Positions 15,304 through 24,368 of a DNA stretch of 64,000 nt are shown piece by piece (the first letter of the stretch is position 1; the number at the start of each line of letters is the position of its first letter). Made by a program: the position numbers and the translations under genes. Source of the stretch: Streptomyces sp. NBC_01224 (GTDB taxonomy: Bacteria > Actinomycetota > Actinomycetes > Streptomycetales > Streptomycetaceae); contig NZ_CP108529.1 of assembly GCF_036002945.1 (NCBI RefSeq), positions 1,798,001-1,862,000 on the forward strand, written 5' to 3'. Under the pieces are notes generated by a model. It did not search any database, was not told the DNA's origin, and was given only the letters and a program-made list of their open reading frames with translations.

Positions 15304-16500
15304 TCAATCGCCGGCCGGGCTCGTACTCCGGTACGGGAGCACGCAGACGGCTACCGGGGCGGGGCAGGTGTCACCGGTGCGGGTCAGGCAGCCACTGCGG
15401 GCATCGACCCGGAACACCGTCACCGTGCTGGACCTCTGGTTCGCTGCGAAGAGCAGCTTCCCGTCCGGCGAGAAGGCGATCTGCCGGGGGAAGTCGCCGC
15501 CGACGGGCACCGTGTCGAGCAGCCGCAGTACGGCGCCGTCGTCCTCGACGGCGTATCGCGTCAGGCTGTTGTGGCCCCGGTTGGCGAGGTAGGCGAACCG
15601 GCCGTCGCCGGTGACCAGGAACTGCGCGGGATAGCTGGTGCCGGCATCGGTCCCGGTGGGCTGCGGGGCGCCCAGGGACAGGGTGCCGGTGGCCGGGTCG
15701 TAGCCGCAGACGACCGCGGTGTTGTCGACCTCGCAGGCCAGGTAGGCAAAGCGGCCACCCGGGTGAAATGTGATGTGCCGCGGTCCGGCCCCTGGGCGCA
15801 GGGCCGCGCGGGAGACCTGGTCGAGCGTGCCGCGGTTCTCGTCGAGCCGGTACGTGTACACGGAGTCGTTGCCCAGATCCACGGCAAGGATGTGGCCGCC
15901 GTCCGGGGTGGTGACGATCTGGTGGGCGTGCGGCCCGTCCTGGCCGGGGCCGGGGGGCGGCGCGGTGTGGGCGACCAGGTCCGTGCGCTCCCCCAGCGAG
16001 CCGTCGCCCCGGATGGGGTGCACCACGACGCTGCCGGAGGTGTAGTTCGCGGTGAGCAGCCACCTTCCCGTGGGGTGGACGGAGAGATGGGTGGGCCCCG
16101 CCCCGCCCGTGCTGCGGGTTCCCAGCACCCGGTGGCCGCCGTCCGGTGACAGGGCGACGGCCGTCACCCCGCCCCGGTCCTGCTCGTCGACTGCGTACAC
16201 GGTGGCGCCCGAGGGGTGCATGGCCAGGTACGAGGGGTTGTCGACGCCGGTGATCGCGGGGCCGGCGGAGATCGCCCCAGTTGTGGTGTCGTACGAGGCC
16301 GTGCCGATTCCCTTACCGCCGCCCTCGGCCGAGGTGTACGTACCGAGCAGCAGCTGCCGGGGGGTGCGCGGGCGCGAACCGGCCATGGGTGCGGGGTCCG
16401 GCGCGGGCCGGGGAGAGCCGGGCAGCGCGGGGGCCACGGTCAGGGCGGCACCGGCGAACAGGGCTCCGAGGACGGTGCGCCGGCTGGTGGCGTGGTTCAT
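15304..16500 (-). CDS. Tat-exported lactonase-family beta-propeller protein
   Basis: A 398-residue protein of the 6-phosphogluconolactonase-like (Lactonase_10, seven-bladed propeller) family. The N-terminus MNHATSRRTVLGALFAGAAL has a twin-arginine motif and hydrophobic core, so it should be exported folded. Propeller blades are visible as repeated motifs: NPSYLAMHPSGATVYAVDE, GPTHLSVHPTGRWLLTANY, GPRHITFHPGGRFAYLACE, FPRQIAFSPDGKLLFAANQ. The start at 16500 is chosen for the Tat signal; the upstream extension is Cys/Pro-rich and not signal-like. It lies between purine genes and hyi, but exported localisation suggests an unrelated extracellular sugar-lactone role. Confidence 0.85.
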   Translation of the reverse strand: MNHATSRRTVLGALFAGAALTVAPALPGSPRPAPDPAPMAGSRPRTPRQLLLGTYTSAEGGGKGIGTASYDTTTGAISAGPAITGVDNPSYLAMHPSGATVYAVDEQDRGGVTAVALSPDGGHRVLGTRSTGGAGPTHLSVHPTGRWLLTANYTSGSVVVHPIRGDGSLGERTDLVAHTAPPPGPGQDGPHAHQIVTTPDGGHILAVDLGNDSVYTYRLDENRGTLDQVSRAALRPGAGPRHITFHPGGRFAYLACEVDNTAVVCGYDPATGTLSLGAPQPTGTDAGTSYPAQFLVTGDGRFAYLANRGHNSLTRYAVEDDGAVLRLLDTVPVGGDFPRQIAFSPDGKLLFAANQRSSTVTVFRVDARSGCLTRTGDTCPAPVAVCVLPYRSTSPAGD

Positions 16501-16643
16501 GCGAGGCACCTCGTGTGGGGGTCGGCTGCATCGGATGCACCAGCCACCCTGACCCGCCCCGCACCCCTTCAGCAAGCGGCGCAATTCCGGTTGCACCTTG
16601 CACAACCCGCACGAAGGCACCCGGCCGAATTCCGGGCACCCCC

Positions 16644-16711
16644 TTGACAGCTCTCCCAGCTCCGGGCAATCTTCCGTTGTGTAGAAACTAACTTCCGCAA
16701 TACGGAAGGAG
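16644..16711 (+). promoter_or_regulatory. hyi-glxR promoter with paired 15-bp operators
   Basis: TTGACA at 16644 and AATCTT at 16668 form a likely promoter. Two 15-bp sites follow: TTCCGTTGTGTAGAA (16672-16686) and TTCCGCAATACGGAA (16693-16707), centres 21 bp apart. The first overlaps the probable transcription start, the second ends at the AAGGAG ribosome site. The same pair with the same spacing precedes gcl. The dyad type resembles IclR-family operators such as those of allantoin regulators. Confidence 0.75.
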
Positions 16712-16724
16712 CGCCGAAACCCTC

Positions 16725-17564
16725 ATGGGCTACCCGGACCAGCGCTTCGATGTGAACCTTTCGATCCTCTTCACGGAACTCCCGCTCCTGGAGCGCCCCG
16801 CGGCCGCCGCCGCGGCCGGCTTCACCGCGGTCGAGCTGTGGTGGCCATGGATCGAGACCCCCACTCCGCCTCAGGCCGAGCTCGACGCCCTCAAGAAGGC
16901 GCTCGAGGACGCAGGCACCCAGTTGGTGGGGCTGAACTTCTACGCCGGACAGCTGCCCGGCCCCGACCGCGGCGCGCTCTCCGTGCCCGGCTCGGAGTCG
17001 GACCGCTTCCGCGCCAATATCGAGGTGGCGGCCGGCTTCGCCGCCTCGGTCGGCTGCAAGGCGCTCAACGCGCTCTACGGCAACCGCGTCGACGGTGTGG
17101 ACCCGGCCGTGCAGGACGAACTCGCCCTGGAGAACCTGGTCGTCGCCGCCCGGACGGCCGACCGGATCGGGGCGGTCCTGCTGATCGAGACCCTCAACAA
17201 GCCGGAATCGCCGCGCTACCCCCTGGCGAGCGCACCGGCCGGGATCGAGATCGTCGACAAGGTCAACGCGGCGACGGGGCTCGGGAACGCGAAGTTCCTG
17301 CTGGACCTGTACCACCTCTCGATGAACGGCGAGGACCTCGGCCAGGTCATCACGGCGTACGCCGACAAGACCGGCCACGTCCAGATCGCCGACAACCCGG
17401 GGCGCGGCGCGCCAGGCACCGGCTCGCTCCCGCTGGAGCAGCTCCTCGACGAGCTGACGAAGGCCGGTTACGACGGCTGGGTCGGCCTGGAGTACAAGCC
17501 GGGCGACCGGCCGAGCGCCGAGGCCTTCGAGTGGCTCCCGGCCACCGCGCGGGCCGCCCGCTGA
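16725..17564 (+). CDS. hyi: Hydroxypyruvate isomerase
   Basis: Interconverts hydroxypyruvate and tartronate semialdehyde in glyoxylate assimilation. It is a 279-residue TIM-barrel protein of the AP-endonuclease-2/xylose-isomerase-like superfamily. Motifs: FDVNLSILFTELPLLERP at the N-terminus, VELWWPW, GLNFYAGQLPGPDRG, LIETLNKPESPRYPLAS with a metal-binding Glu, LLDLYHLSMNGED, HVQIADNPGRGAPGTG, and the C-terminal GLEYKPGDRP with a second Glu. ATG at 16725 has AAGGAG about 13 bases upstream, a rather long spacing. First gene of hyi-glxR, 47 bases before glxR. Confidence 0.93.
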   Translation: MGYPDQRFDVNLSILFTELPLLERPAAAAAAGFTAVELWWPWIETPTPPQAELDALKKALEDAGTQLVGLNFYAGQLPGPDRGALSVPGSESDRFRANIEVAAGFAASVGCKALNALYGNRVDGVDPAVQDELALENLVVAARTADRIGAVLLIETLNKPESPRYPLASAPAGIEIVDKVNAATGLGNAKFLLDLYHLSMNGEDLGQVITAYADKTGHVQIADNPGRGAPGTGSLPLEQLLDELTKAGYDGWVGLEYKPGDRPSAEAFEWLPATARAAR

Positions 17565-17611
17565 GGGCGGCGAACTCCCCCTCGTACACACGCTTATCGG
17601 AAGGCACCCTC

Positions 17612-18511
17612 ATGAGCAACAACCTCCCCAAGGTTGCATGGATCGGGCTCGGCATCATGGGCTCCCCCATGTCCGAGAACCTGATCAAGGCCGGGTACGA
17701 CGTCACCGGTCACACCCTGGAGCAGGAGAAGATCGACCGGCTGGTCGCGGCCGGCGGCACGGGCGCGAGCTCGATCGCCGAGGCGGTCCGGGACGCCGAT
17801 GTCGTCATCACGATGGTGCCCGCCTCCCCGCAGGTCGAGGCCATCGCGTACGGCCCCGACGGCATCCTGGAGAACGTGAAGCGCGGCGCGCTGCTGATCG
17901 ACATGTCTTCGATCACCCCGCAGACCTCCGTGGACCTCGCGAAGAACGCGAAGGACAAAGACATCCGGGTGCTGGACGCCCCGGTGTCCGGCGGCGAGGC
18001 CGGTGCGATCGAGGCCGTGCTGTCGATCATGGTCGGCGGCGAGCAGCCCGACTTCGACGCGGCGCAGCCGATCCTCCGGGCGCTCGGCAGGACCATTGTT
18101 CTGTGCGGTCCGCACGGCTCCGGCCAGACGGTGAAGGCCGCCAACCAGCTGATCGTCGCGGTCAACATCCAGGCGTGCGCCGAAGCGGTCGTCTTCCTGG
18201 AGAAGTCCGGGGTCGACCTCTGCGCCGCGCTCGACGTGCTGAACGGCGGGCTGGCCGGCTCGACCGTGCTGACCCGCAAGAAGGACAACTTCCTGAAGCG
18301 GGACTTCGCGCCGGGCTTCCGGATCGACCTGCACCACAAGGACATGGGCATCGTCACCGACGCCGCCCGCAATGTCGGTGCCGCACTGCCCGTCGGCTCC
18401 GTGGTCGCGCAACTCGTCGCCTCGCTGCGCGCACAGGGCGACGGCGGCCTGGACCACTCGGCACTGCTGCGCTCGGTCGAGCGCCTGTCGGGGCAGCCCG
18501 TCCGGGCCTGA
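17612..18511 (+). CDS. glxR: 2-hydroxy-3-oxopropionate (tartronate semialdehyde) reductase
   Basis: NAD(P)H-dependent reduction of tartronate semialdehyde to D-glycerate, the last step from glyoxylate. It is a 299-residue beta-hydroxyacid dehydrogenase. The N-terminal Rossmann motif is VAWIGLGIMGSPMSENL. The substrate loop is VLDAPVSGGEAGAIEAVLSI. The catalytic Lys lies in GSGQTVKAANQLIVAVN. The C-terminal KDMGIVTDAARNVGAALP is typical. It follows hyi with a 47-bp gap and shares its operators. It is followed by the catalase gene, which has its own promoter and a different operator. Confidence 0.94.
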   Translation: MSNNLPKVAWIGLGIMGSPMSENLIKAGYDVTGHTLEQEKIDRLVAAGGTGASSIAEAVRDADVVITMVPASPQVEAIAYGPDGILENVKRGALLIDMSSITPQTSVDLAKNAKDKDIRVLDAPVSGGEAGAIEAVLSIMVGGEQPDFDAAQPILRALGRTIVLCGPHGSGQTVKAANQLIVAVNIQACAEAVVFLEKSGVDLCAALDVLNGGLAGSTVLTRKKDNFLKRDFAPGFRIDLHHKDMGIVTDAARNVGAALPVGSVVAQLVASLRAQGDGGLDHSALLRSVERLSGQPVRA

Positions 18512-18632
18512 CCGGTCCGGCCCGGATCGGCCACCCCGATCGGCCACCCAGAGACTTCCGGATGGCGTCGGCGCTGACACCTGTCCTGTCGCGCCCAGGC
18601 GTCGGCGCCGTCCGGAACACAGACTCCAAACT

Positions 18633-18673
18633 TCAACAAACTGTTGACGTCTGGTTCGGGGCGTATTTACGCT
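18633..18673 (+). promoter_or_regulatory. Catalase promoter with TCAACA-TGTTGA operator
   Basis: The palindrome TCAACA-AAC-TGTTGA (18633-18647) overlaps TTGACG (18644-18649). After 18 bases comes TACGCT, a reasonable -10. The dyad is the same as that ahead of the urate operon, and TTCAACAAA-N-TGTTGACGT is shared by both, which argues for one common repressor. Confidence 0.72.
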
Positions 18674-18740
18674 CCTGGAGCCTCAAGCCGTCGCAGTTCA
18701 GTAGCTCAGCAGCTCCCGTACGGAAGGTCGCCCCGACACC

Positions 18741-20198
18741 ATGACGCAGCGTGTGCTTACGACCGAGTCAGGCGCCCCGATCGCCGACAACCAGAACTCC
18801 GCCACCGCCGGCGTCGGTGGCCCGATCCTCCTCCAGGACCAGCACCTGCTGGAGAAGCTGGCCCGCTTCAACCGGGAGCGCATACCGGAGCGCGTGGTCC
18901 ACGCCCGCGGCTCCGGCGCGTACGGCTACTTCGAAGTGACCGACGACGTCACCGCCTTCACCCGCGCCGACTTCCTCTCCGCGGTCGGCAAGCGCACCGA
19001 GACGTTCATCCGCTTCTCCACCGTGGCCGACTCGCTGGGCGGCGCGGACGCCGTGCGCGACCCGCGCGGCTTCGCCCTCAAGTTCTATACAAACGAGGGA
19101 AATTACGACCTGGTCGGCAACAACACCCCGGTGTTCTTCATCAAGGACCCGATCAAGTTCCCCGACTTCATCCACTCGCAGAAGCGCGACCCGTTCACGG
19201 GCCGTCAGGAGCCGGACAACGTATGGGACTTCTGGGCCCACGCACCCGAAGCGACGCACCAGGTCACCTGGCTGATGGGTGACCGCGGCATCCCCGCCTC
19301 GTACCGCCACATGAACGGCTACGGCTCGCACACGTACCAGTGGACGAACGCCGCGGGCGAGGCCTTCTTCGTCAAGTACCACTTCAAGACCAACCAGGGT
19401 GTGCGCTCCCTCTCCAGCGAGCAGGCCGCCGAACTCGCGGGCAAGGACGGCAACTCGCACCAGACGGACCTGCTGCAGGCCATCGAGCGCGGGGTGAACC
19501 CGTCCTGGACGCTGTACGTGCAGGTCATGCCGGCCGCCGAGGCCGCGGACTACCGCTTCAACCCGTTCGACCTGACCAAGGTGTGGCCGCACAGCGACTA
19601 CCCGCTGCAGCGGGTGGGCCGGCTGGTCCTCGACCGCAACCCGGACAATGTGTTCGCCGAGGTCGAGCAGGCCGCGTTCTCCCCGAACAACTTCGTGCCC
19701 GGCATCGGTCCGTCCCCGGACAAGATGCTCCAGGGCCGGCTTTTCGCCTACGCGGACGCGCACCGCTACCGGCTGGGCGTCAACCACACACAGCTCCCGG
19801 TGAACGCGCCGCGCACCGCCGTCGTCGACAACTACGGCCGCGACGGACTGCACGCCACGCGCAACGGTGCGCGCCACGACAAGAACTACGAGCCCAACTC
19901 GTACGCGGGCCCCGCCCAGACCGGCGCGGCACTCTCCGCCCCGCTCGCGATCCACGGCTGGACCGGCACCCACGAAGCGCCCGCCCACACCAAGGACGAC
20001 GACTTCTTCCAGGCGGGCGAGCTGTACCGGCTGATGTCCGAGGACGAGAAGGGCCGGCTGGTCGCCAACATCGCCGGGGGGCTGTCCCAGGTGACCCGCG
20101 ACGACGTGATCGAGAAGAACCTCGCCCACTTCCACGCCGCCGATGCCGACTACGGCAAGCGCGCGGAGGAGGCCGTCCGCGCCCTGCGCGAGGACTGA
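18741..20198 (+). CDS. Monofunctional haem catalase
   Basis: Dismutates H2O2. It is a 485-residue small-subunit clade catalase. The active-site His54 lies in [17 protein letters not shown]. The distal Asn is in [12 protein letters not shown]. Other landmarks are [34 protein letters not shown] and the proximal haem-ligand Tyr in [15 protein letters not shown]. No signal peptide; cytosolic. It lies downstream of hyi-glxR but has its own promoter with the operator also found at the urate operon. That fits a job in removing peroxide made by uricase. A hairpin at 20221-20254 probably terminates it. Confidence 0.95.
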   Translation: MTQRVLTTESGAPIADNQNSATAGVGGPILLQDQHLLEKLARFNRERIPERVVHARGSGAYGYFEVTDDVTAFTRADFLSAVGKRTETFIRFSTVADSLGGADAVRDPRGFALKFYTNEGNYDLVGNNTPVFFIKDPIKFPDFIHSQKRDPFTGRQEPDNVWDFWAHAPEATHQVTWLMGDRGIPASYRHMNGYGSHTYQWTNAAGEAFFVKYHFKTNQGVRSLSSEQAAELAGKDGNSHQTDLLQAIERGVNPSWTLYVQVMPAAEAADYRFNPFDLTKVWPHSDYPLQRVGRLVLDRNPDNVFAEVEQAAFSPNNFVPGIGPSPDKMLQGRLFAYADAHRYRLGVNHTQLPVNAPRTAVVDNYGRDGLHATRNGARHDKNYEPNSYAGPAQTGAALSAPLAIHGWTGTHEAPAHTKDDDFFQAGELYRLMSEDEKGRLVANIAGGLSQVTRDDVIEKNLAHFHAADADYGKRAEEAVRALRED

Positions 20199-20220
20199 GC
20201 CTCCCACTGAATCCTGCTCG

Positions 20221-20254
20221 CGCCGTGTACCCGGATGAGGGGTGTCACACGGCG
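20221..20254 (+). terminator. Hairpin after catalase gene
   Basis: CGCCGTGT (20221-20228) pairs with ACACGGCG (20247-20254), with ACCC and GGGGT pairing inside. It starts 22 bases after the catalase stop. Confidence 0.6.
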
Positions 20255-20574
20255 CGGGCAGGACGAGGTCGCGGCGGTTGTGCGACGCCAGTGCGGTGGT
20301 GGGGGCCCGGGGTCTCCCGTCTCCTGACCTGAAGGAGATGGGGCTTCGGGCCCGATCGCCGCCGCCGCGACCCCTGTTCTGCTTCACCCGTGCCAGGGCG
20401 CGGAGTACGGATACGGTCCCGTGCTCCGCGCCCTTCTCGGCGTTTCCGGCTGCGCCCGCGGTGCCGGCCCCCGCCACAGGGGTTCCCCCCTCACATTCCG
20501 GCCGGGCCGGAGAACGCCCATGGCCCCCGCCCCCGACTGTCGGGAGCGGGGGCCACGGGCGGGCCGGCAGGTCG
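20255..20574. other. Non-coding spacer between convergent catalase and gcl
   Basis: No gene is seen. The stretch has two more strong hairpins. One is GCGCGGAGTACGG at 20398-20410 with its near complement at 20419-20431. The other is the stem at 20522-20530/20546-20554 (GGCCCCCGC with complement, further pairing inside), which is the likely terminator of gcl on the minus strand. Confidence 0.6.
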
Positions 20575-22359
20575 TCAGGACGTCATGAGCGGGCGGATCG
20601 CGGTCGGTGCGTGGGACGGGTCCGTCGCGATGTCCTCGAACTCGTTGACGGACGCGATGTCCGTACCGCTCATCGCGATGTTCGTCACGCGCTCCAGGAT
20701 CGCCTCGACCACCACCGGGACCCGGAACTCCGCAGCCAGCTTCTTCGCCTCCTCGAAGGCCGGCAGCAGCTGTTCCGGCTCGGTGACGCGGATCGCCTTG
20801 CAGCCCAGGCCCTCGACGACCTTGACGTGATCGACGCCGTAGACGCCGATCTCCGGCGAGTTGAGGTTCTCGAACTCCAGGTTGACCTGGAAGTCGATGT
20901 CGAAGTTGCGCTGCGCCTGGCGGATCAGCCCCAGGTAGGAGTTGTTCACCAGGACATGGACGTACGGGATGCGGTGCTGCGCACCGACGGCCAACTCCTC
21001 CAGCATGAACTGGAAGTCGTAGTCGCCGGAGAGCGCGACGACGGAGCCGTCCGGGTCGGCCGTGGCGACGCCCAGCGCGGCCGGGATGGTCCAGCCGAGC
21101 GGGCCCGCCTGTCCGCAGTTGATCCAGTGGCGTGGCCGGTAGACGTGCAGCATCTGAGCACCGGCGATCTGGGAGAGGCCGATCGTGGTGACGTACCGGG
21201 TCTCGGGGCCGAAGGCCCGGTTCATCTCCTCGTACACCCGCTGCGGTTTCAGCGGCACGTTGTCGAAGTGCGTACGGCGCTGCAGCCCGGCCCGGCGTTC
21301 CTGGGTGGACGCGGCCCACTCCGAGCGGTCCTTGAGCTTTCCGGCCGCCTTCAGCTCGCGCGCCACCTCGACGAACAGTTCCAGCGCGGCCTTGGCGTCG
21401 GAGACGATGCCGAGGTCGGGGGCGAAGATCTTGCCGAGCTGGGTGGGCTCGATGTCCACGTGGACGAAGGTGCGGCCCCGGGTGTAGACGTCCAGCTTGC
21501 CGGTGTGGCGATTGGCCCAGCGGTTGCCGATGCCGAGGACGAAGTCGGACTCCAGGAAGTTCGCGTTGCCGTAGCGGTGCGAGGTCTGCAGGCCGACCAT
21601 GCCTGCGTTCAGAGCGTGGTCGTCGGCGATGACGCCCCAGCCCATCAGGGTCGGGACGACCGGGACGCCCGTCAACTCGGCGAATTCCACCAGGAGTTCG
21701 GATGCGTCGGCATTGATGACGCCGCCGCCCGCGACGAGCAGCGGGCGCTCGGAGGCGTTCAGCATCTCCAGGGCTCGCTCGATCTGCTTGCGGGTCGCGG
21801 CGGGCTTGTGCACCGGCAGCGGCTCGTACAGGTCCGGGTCGAACTCGATCTCGGTGAGCTGGACATCGATGGGCAGGTCGATGAGGACCGGGCCGGGGCG
21901 GCCGGTGCGCATCAGGTGGAAGGCCTGCTGGAAGACACCCGGGACCTGGGCGGCTTCGAGGACGGTCGTCGCGGCCTTGGTGACGGGCGCCGCGATCGAG
22001 GCGATGTCGACCGCCTGGAAGTCCTCCTTGTGGAGCACGGCGGTCGGGGCCTGCCCGGTGATGCAGAGGATGGGAATGGAGTCGGCAATGGCGGAGTAGA
22101 GGCCGGTGATCATGTCGGTGCCGGCCGGTCCCGACGTACCGATGCAGACGCCGATGTTGCCCGGGCACGCCCGGGTGTAGCCCTCCGCCATGTGGGAGGC
22201 GCCCTCGACATGGCGGGCGAGCGTGTGATGAACCCCGCCGGAGGCCTTGAGGGCCGCGTAGAAGGGGTTGATCGCCGCGCCCGGCACACCGAACGCGTTG
22301 CTGACGCCTTCGCGCTTGAGGATCTCAACTGCCACTCGGGCAGCGGTCATTCGAGGCAT
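20575..22359 (-). CDS. gcl: Glyoxylate carboligase
   Basis: ThDP- and FAD-dependent condensation of two glyoxylate to tartronate semialdehyde plus CO2. It is 594 residues, with the family's N-terminal pyrimidine-binding, central FAD-type and C-terminal ThDP domains. In ThDP enzymes a conserved Glu activates the cofactor; here Val51 in [14 protein letters not shown] replaces it, the known diagnostic of Gcl. The ThDP-Mg motif is [18 protein letters not shown] then [13 protein letters not shown] at 22359 ([15 protein letters not shown]) is chosen; upstream codons fall in the leader. Transcribed alone and convergent with catalase. Its promoter carries the same paired operators as hyi-glxR. Confidence 0.96.
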   Translation of the reverse strand: MPRMTAARVAVEILKREGVSNAFGVPGAAINPFYAALKASGGVHHTLARHVEGASHMAEGYTRACPGNIGVCIGTSGPAGTDMITGLYSAIADSIPILCITGQAPTAVLHKEDFQAVDIASIAAPVTKAATTVLEAAQVPGVFQQAFHLMRTGRPGPVLIDLPIDVQLTEIEFDPDLYEPLPVHKPAATRKQIERALEMLNASERPLLVAGGGVINADASELLVEFAELTGVPVVPTLMGWGVIADDHALNAGMVGLQTSHRYGNANFLESDFVLGIGNRWANRHTGKLDVYTRGRTFVHVDIEPTQLGKIFAPDLGIVSDAKAALELFVEVARELKAAGKLKDRSEWAASTQERRAGLQRRTHFDNVPLKPQRVYEEMNRAFGPETRYVTTIGLSQIAGAQMLHVYRPRHWINCGQAGPLGWTIPAALGVATADPDGSVVALSGDYDFQFMLEELAVGAQHRIPYVHVLVNNSYLGLIRQAQRNFDIDFQVNLEFENLNSPEIGVYGVDHVKVVEGLGCKAIRVTEPEQLLPAFEEAKKLAAEFRVPVVVEAILERVTNIAMSGTDIASVNEFEDIATDPSHAPTAIRPLMTS

Positions 22360-22419
22360 TGAGTGCTCCTGCTCGGACCTGGTGGAGTCGGGCTCTGTCG
22401 CGCCACCTGAGAGCACCAA

Positions 22420-22498
22420 TTCCGTATTGATTCCGCATTACGGAAACTTGATTCTGTTATACGGAAGTCAATCTAAAGTGCGGCCGGATGACCGTCAA
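22420..22498 (-). promoter_or_regulatory. gcl promoter with paired 15-bp operators
   Basis: On the minus strand TTGACG (plus 22493-22498) and TAGATT (22470-22475) are separated by 17 bases. Two 15-bp dyads follow: TTCCGTATAACAGAA (22452-22466) and TTCCGTAATGCGGAA (22431-22445), centres 21 bp apart, plus a half-site TACGGAA near 22420-22426. The distal site covers the expected transcription start. Arrangement and spacing match the hyi-glxR promoter. Confidence 0.8.
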
Positions 22499-22688
22499 GA
22501 GAGTGGGCGTGGGGCGGCCGATACGCGCACCGGTCCACGAAATACGCCAAGTCACTCCCCAGGTCCTCGCTCTTGGTGGACCATGGGCATACGGAGCGGA
22601 GTCGGCCCGCGTCCGTCGGCGCCGGCGCGCTTCGGTGCGCCGAGGTGGCCCCGTCGCCGGGGCACGCAGCCGGGGCCGGAGGGAGTTC

Positions 22689-23420
22689 ATGGTGGAGTCG
22701 GTGCCGGTACGCTGCCCGGCCTGCCGCCGCGACCACACGTACAGCACGCCGGCCTATCCCTGCCCGTGCGGTGCGCCGAGCGCCCCGCCCGTGCTGCGCG
22801 GCGCCCCGGTCGTACCGATCACGCACCGCACCTGGAACGACGACTGGGTGACGGTGCGCTGCCGCACCTGCGGGCGCCGCGACCAGTGGCCGCAACCGGA
22901 GCTGTGCTGCCCGTGCGGGACGGTGCTGCGGATACCGGTCCGGCCGGTGACGGAAACCGACAGCATCCCCGGACCCTCCGACGGGGCCCGGCCCGACCGG
23001 CCGTCCCACATTCCGCTGCCGCGTACGGCGCCGCCGCCCCGGCCGGCGTTCCGGTCCCTGCCGATCCGTACCGCACACGATGCGGTCGCGAGCGCCGCCC
23101 TGTATCTGAAGTGGCTGGGCTACCAGGATGTCGTACAGCCGGCGGAACGCTCCCCCGCGCGGATCGATCTGCGGGCCACCGGGCTGATCGCCCAGGTCGA
23201 CGCGGTCTCCCGGCCGACCGTCCTGCGCGACGTCGAGTGCCTCTGGCTGAACACGCTGAGCGCATCGCTCACGAGCGTGTTCTTCTCGCTCGCGGGGTAC
23301 ACGCAGGACGCCGAAGCGCGCGCGGACGGCCTCGGCATCCCGCTGTTCGTCATGGATCGCACGGGAACGCCACAGCCGGTCAACAGCCCGGCGGACGAGC
23401 TGATCAGCACCGGCGCCTGA
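22689..23420 (+). CDS. Zinc-ribbon protein with Mrr-like restriction-endonuclease fold
   Basis: A 243-residue protein. The ATG at 22689 follows GGAGGGAG; the upstream frame is Arg-rich and lies in the gcl promoter. The N-terminal half has two zinc-ribbon-like motifs: CPACRRD with CPCG (residues 9-26) and CRTCGRRD with CCPCG (about 59-79). After a proline-rich linker, the C-terminal 110 residues (AALYLKWLGYQDVVQP, RIDLRATGLIAQVDA, FFSLAGYTQDAEARADGLGIPLFVMD) resemble the Mrr family of restriction endonuclease-like folds. The usual D-(E/Q)xK reads D-QVD, so the catalytic Lys seems absent. Function unknown; possibly non-cleaving nucleic-acid binding. Confidence 0.7.
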   Translation: MVESVPVRCPACRRDHTYSTPAYPCPCGAPSAPPVLRGAPVVPITHRTWNDDWVTVRCRTCGRRDQWPQPELCCPCGTVLRIPVRPVTETDSIPGPSDGARPDRPSHIPLPRTAPPPRPAFRSLPIRTAHDAVASAALYLKWLGYQDVVQPAERSPARIDLRATGLIAQVDAVSRPTVLRDVECLWLNTLSASLTSVFFSLAGYTQDAEARADGLGIPLFVMDRTGTPQPVNSPADELISTGA

Positions 23421-23493
23421 GACCGGCCGGCACATGGGGCGCCCCCCACGTGCCGGTCGGTCCGCACCCCGCCCGGGGCGCCATACTGGCCGT

Positions 23494-24048
23494 ATGCGTA
23501 TCCGTACCGCCCGCCGCTCCGATCTTCCGCTGCTTCAGGACATCGAGCGCGCCGCCGGCGAACCGTTCCGCGCGCTCGGTATGTCCGCCATCGCGGATGA
23601 CGATCCCCCGCCGCTCGGACTGCTGGACGACTACCGCCGGGCCGGCCGGGCCTGGGTGGCCGCCGACCCCGAAGACCGCCCGGTCGGCTATTTGATCGCC
23701 GACCTGGTCGACGGCGCGGCCCACATCGAACAGGTCTCCGTCCATCCGTCCGCCGCACGGCGCGGCCTGGGCAGCACGCTCATCGACCACCTCACCGGGT
23801 GGGCGCACGAGCGGCAGCTGGGCGCGCTGACGCTGACGACCTTCTCGCACGTCCCGTGGAACGCGCCGTACTACGCCCGCCTCGGCTTCCGCACGCTGGG
23901 CGAGGCCGAACTGACCGACGGGCTGAGGAAGATCAGGGCGGAGGAGGCGGAACACGGCCTGGACCGCTGGCCGAGGGTCTGCATGCGGCGCGAGATCCCG
24001 CACGCCGGGCACGACCCGCACCTCAGCGGAACCGACCGACAACAGTGA
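23494..24048 (+). CDS. GNAT-family N-acetyltransferase
   Basis: A 184-residue acetyl-CoA-dependent acetyltransferase. The acetyl-CoA motif A is visible as IEQVSVHPSAARRGLGSTLI near residues 88-107 (R-R-G-L-G pyrophosphate loop). Motif B is WNAPYYARLGFRTLGEAE. The N-terminus MRIRTARRSDLPLLQDIE is standard. The extended C-terminus (RWPRVCMRREIP) is common in Streptomyces GNATs. The start at 23494 is set by homology of the first strand; upstream in-frame codons are Arg/Pro-rich spacer. The acceptor substrate is not predictable. It follows the zinc-ribbon gene after a 73-bp gap. Confidence 0.85.
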   Translation: MRIRTARRSDLPLLQDIERAAGEPFRALGMSAIADDDPPPLGLLDDYRRAGRAWVAADPEDRPVGYLIADLVDGAAHIEQVSVHPSAARRGLGSTLIDHLTGWAHERQLGALTLTTFSHVPWNAPYYARLGFRTLGEAELTDGLRKIRAEEAEHGLDRWPRVCMRREIPHAGHDPHLSGTDRQQ

Positions 24049-24124
24049 GTGCAATCGGTCACGTTCGGGCCGAGGGCCACAAATGTTCGGCCGGTTGTCA
24101 GTGTCGGGCCTTAAGGTAGGGAAC

Positions 24125-24346
24125 ATGGCTTTAACTCCACGGCACACACCACCTGTCGACCCGCCGCGCACGACCCGAGCGACGTCCTCGTCCGCCGCCG
24201 AGGCGAACGAGGCGATACGGGCCCTGGTCGACGCGCGCGCCGGACAGGACTGGTCCTCCGTGGAGTCCGCCGCCTACGAAGTGCTGCTGATCGAATGGGC
24301 GGCCGCGACCCGGGGCGTTGCCGGCGACATCATCGAGGCCGCCTGA
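24125..24346 (+). CDS. Small conserved-type actinomycete protein of unknown function
   Basis: A 73-residue hydrophilic protein. After a disordered Pro/Thr/Ser N-terminus it has a helical segment AEANEAIRALVDARAGQDWSSVESAAYEVLLIEWAAATRG. There is no signal peptide or known motif. ATG at 24125 is preferred over an upstream ATG at 24083. The GC-rich third positions support coding. It is convergent with the acyl-CoA synthetase operon. I do not recognise the family. Confidence 0.55.
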   Translation: MALTPRHTPPVDPPRTTRATSSSAAEANEAIRALVDARAGQDWSSVESAAYEVLLIEWAAATRGVAGDIIEAA

Positions 24347-24368
24347 CAACGCCCGGGGCGATCCGGTC

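Noticed and set aside
18512..18600. Direct repeat GATCGGCCACC between glxR and catalase as operator
   Set aside because: Only two short GC-rich copies, not symmetrical and not near a promoter; could be chance.
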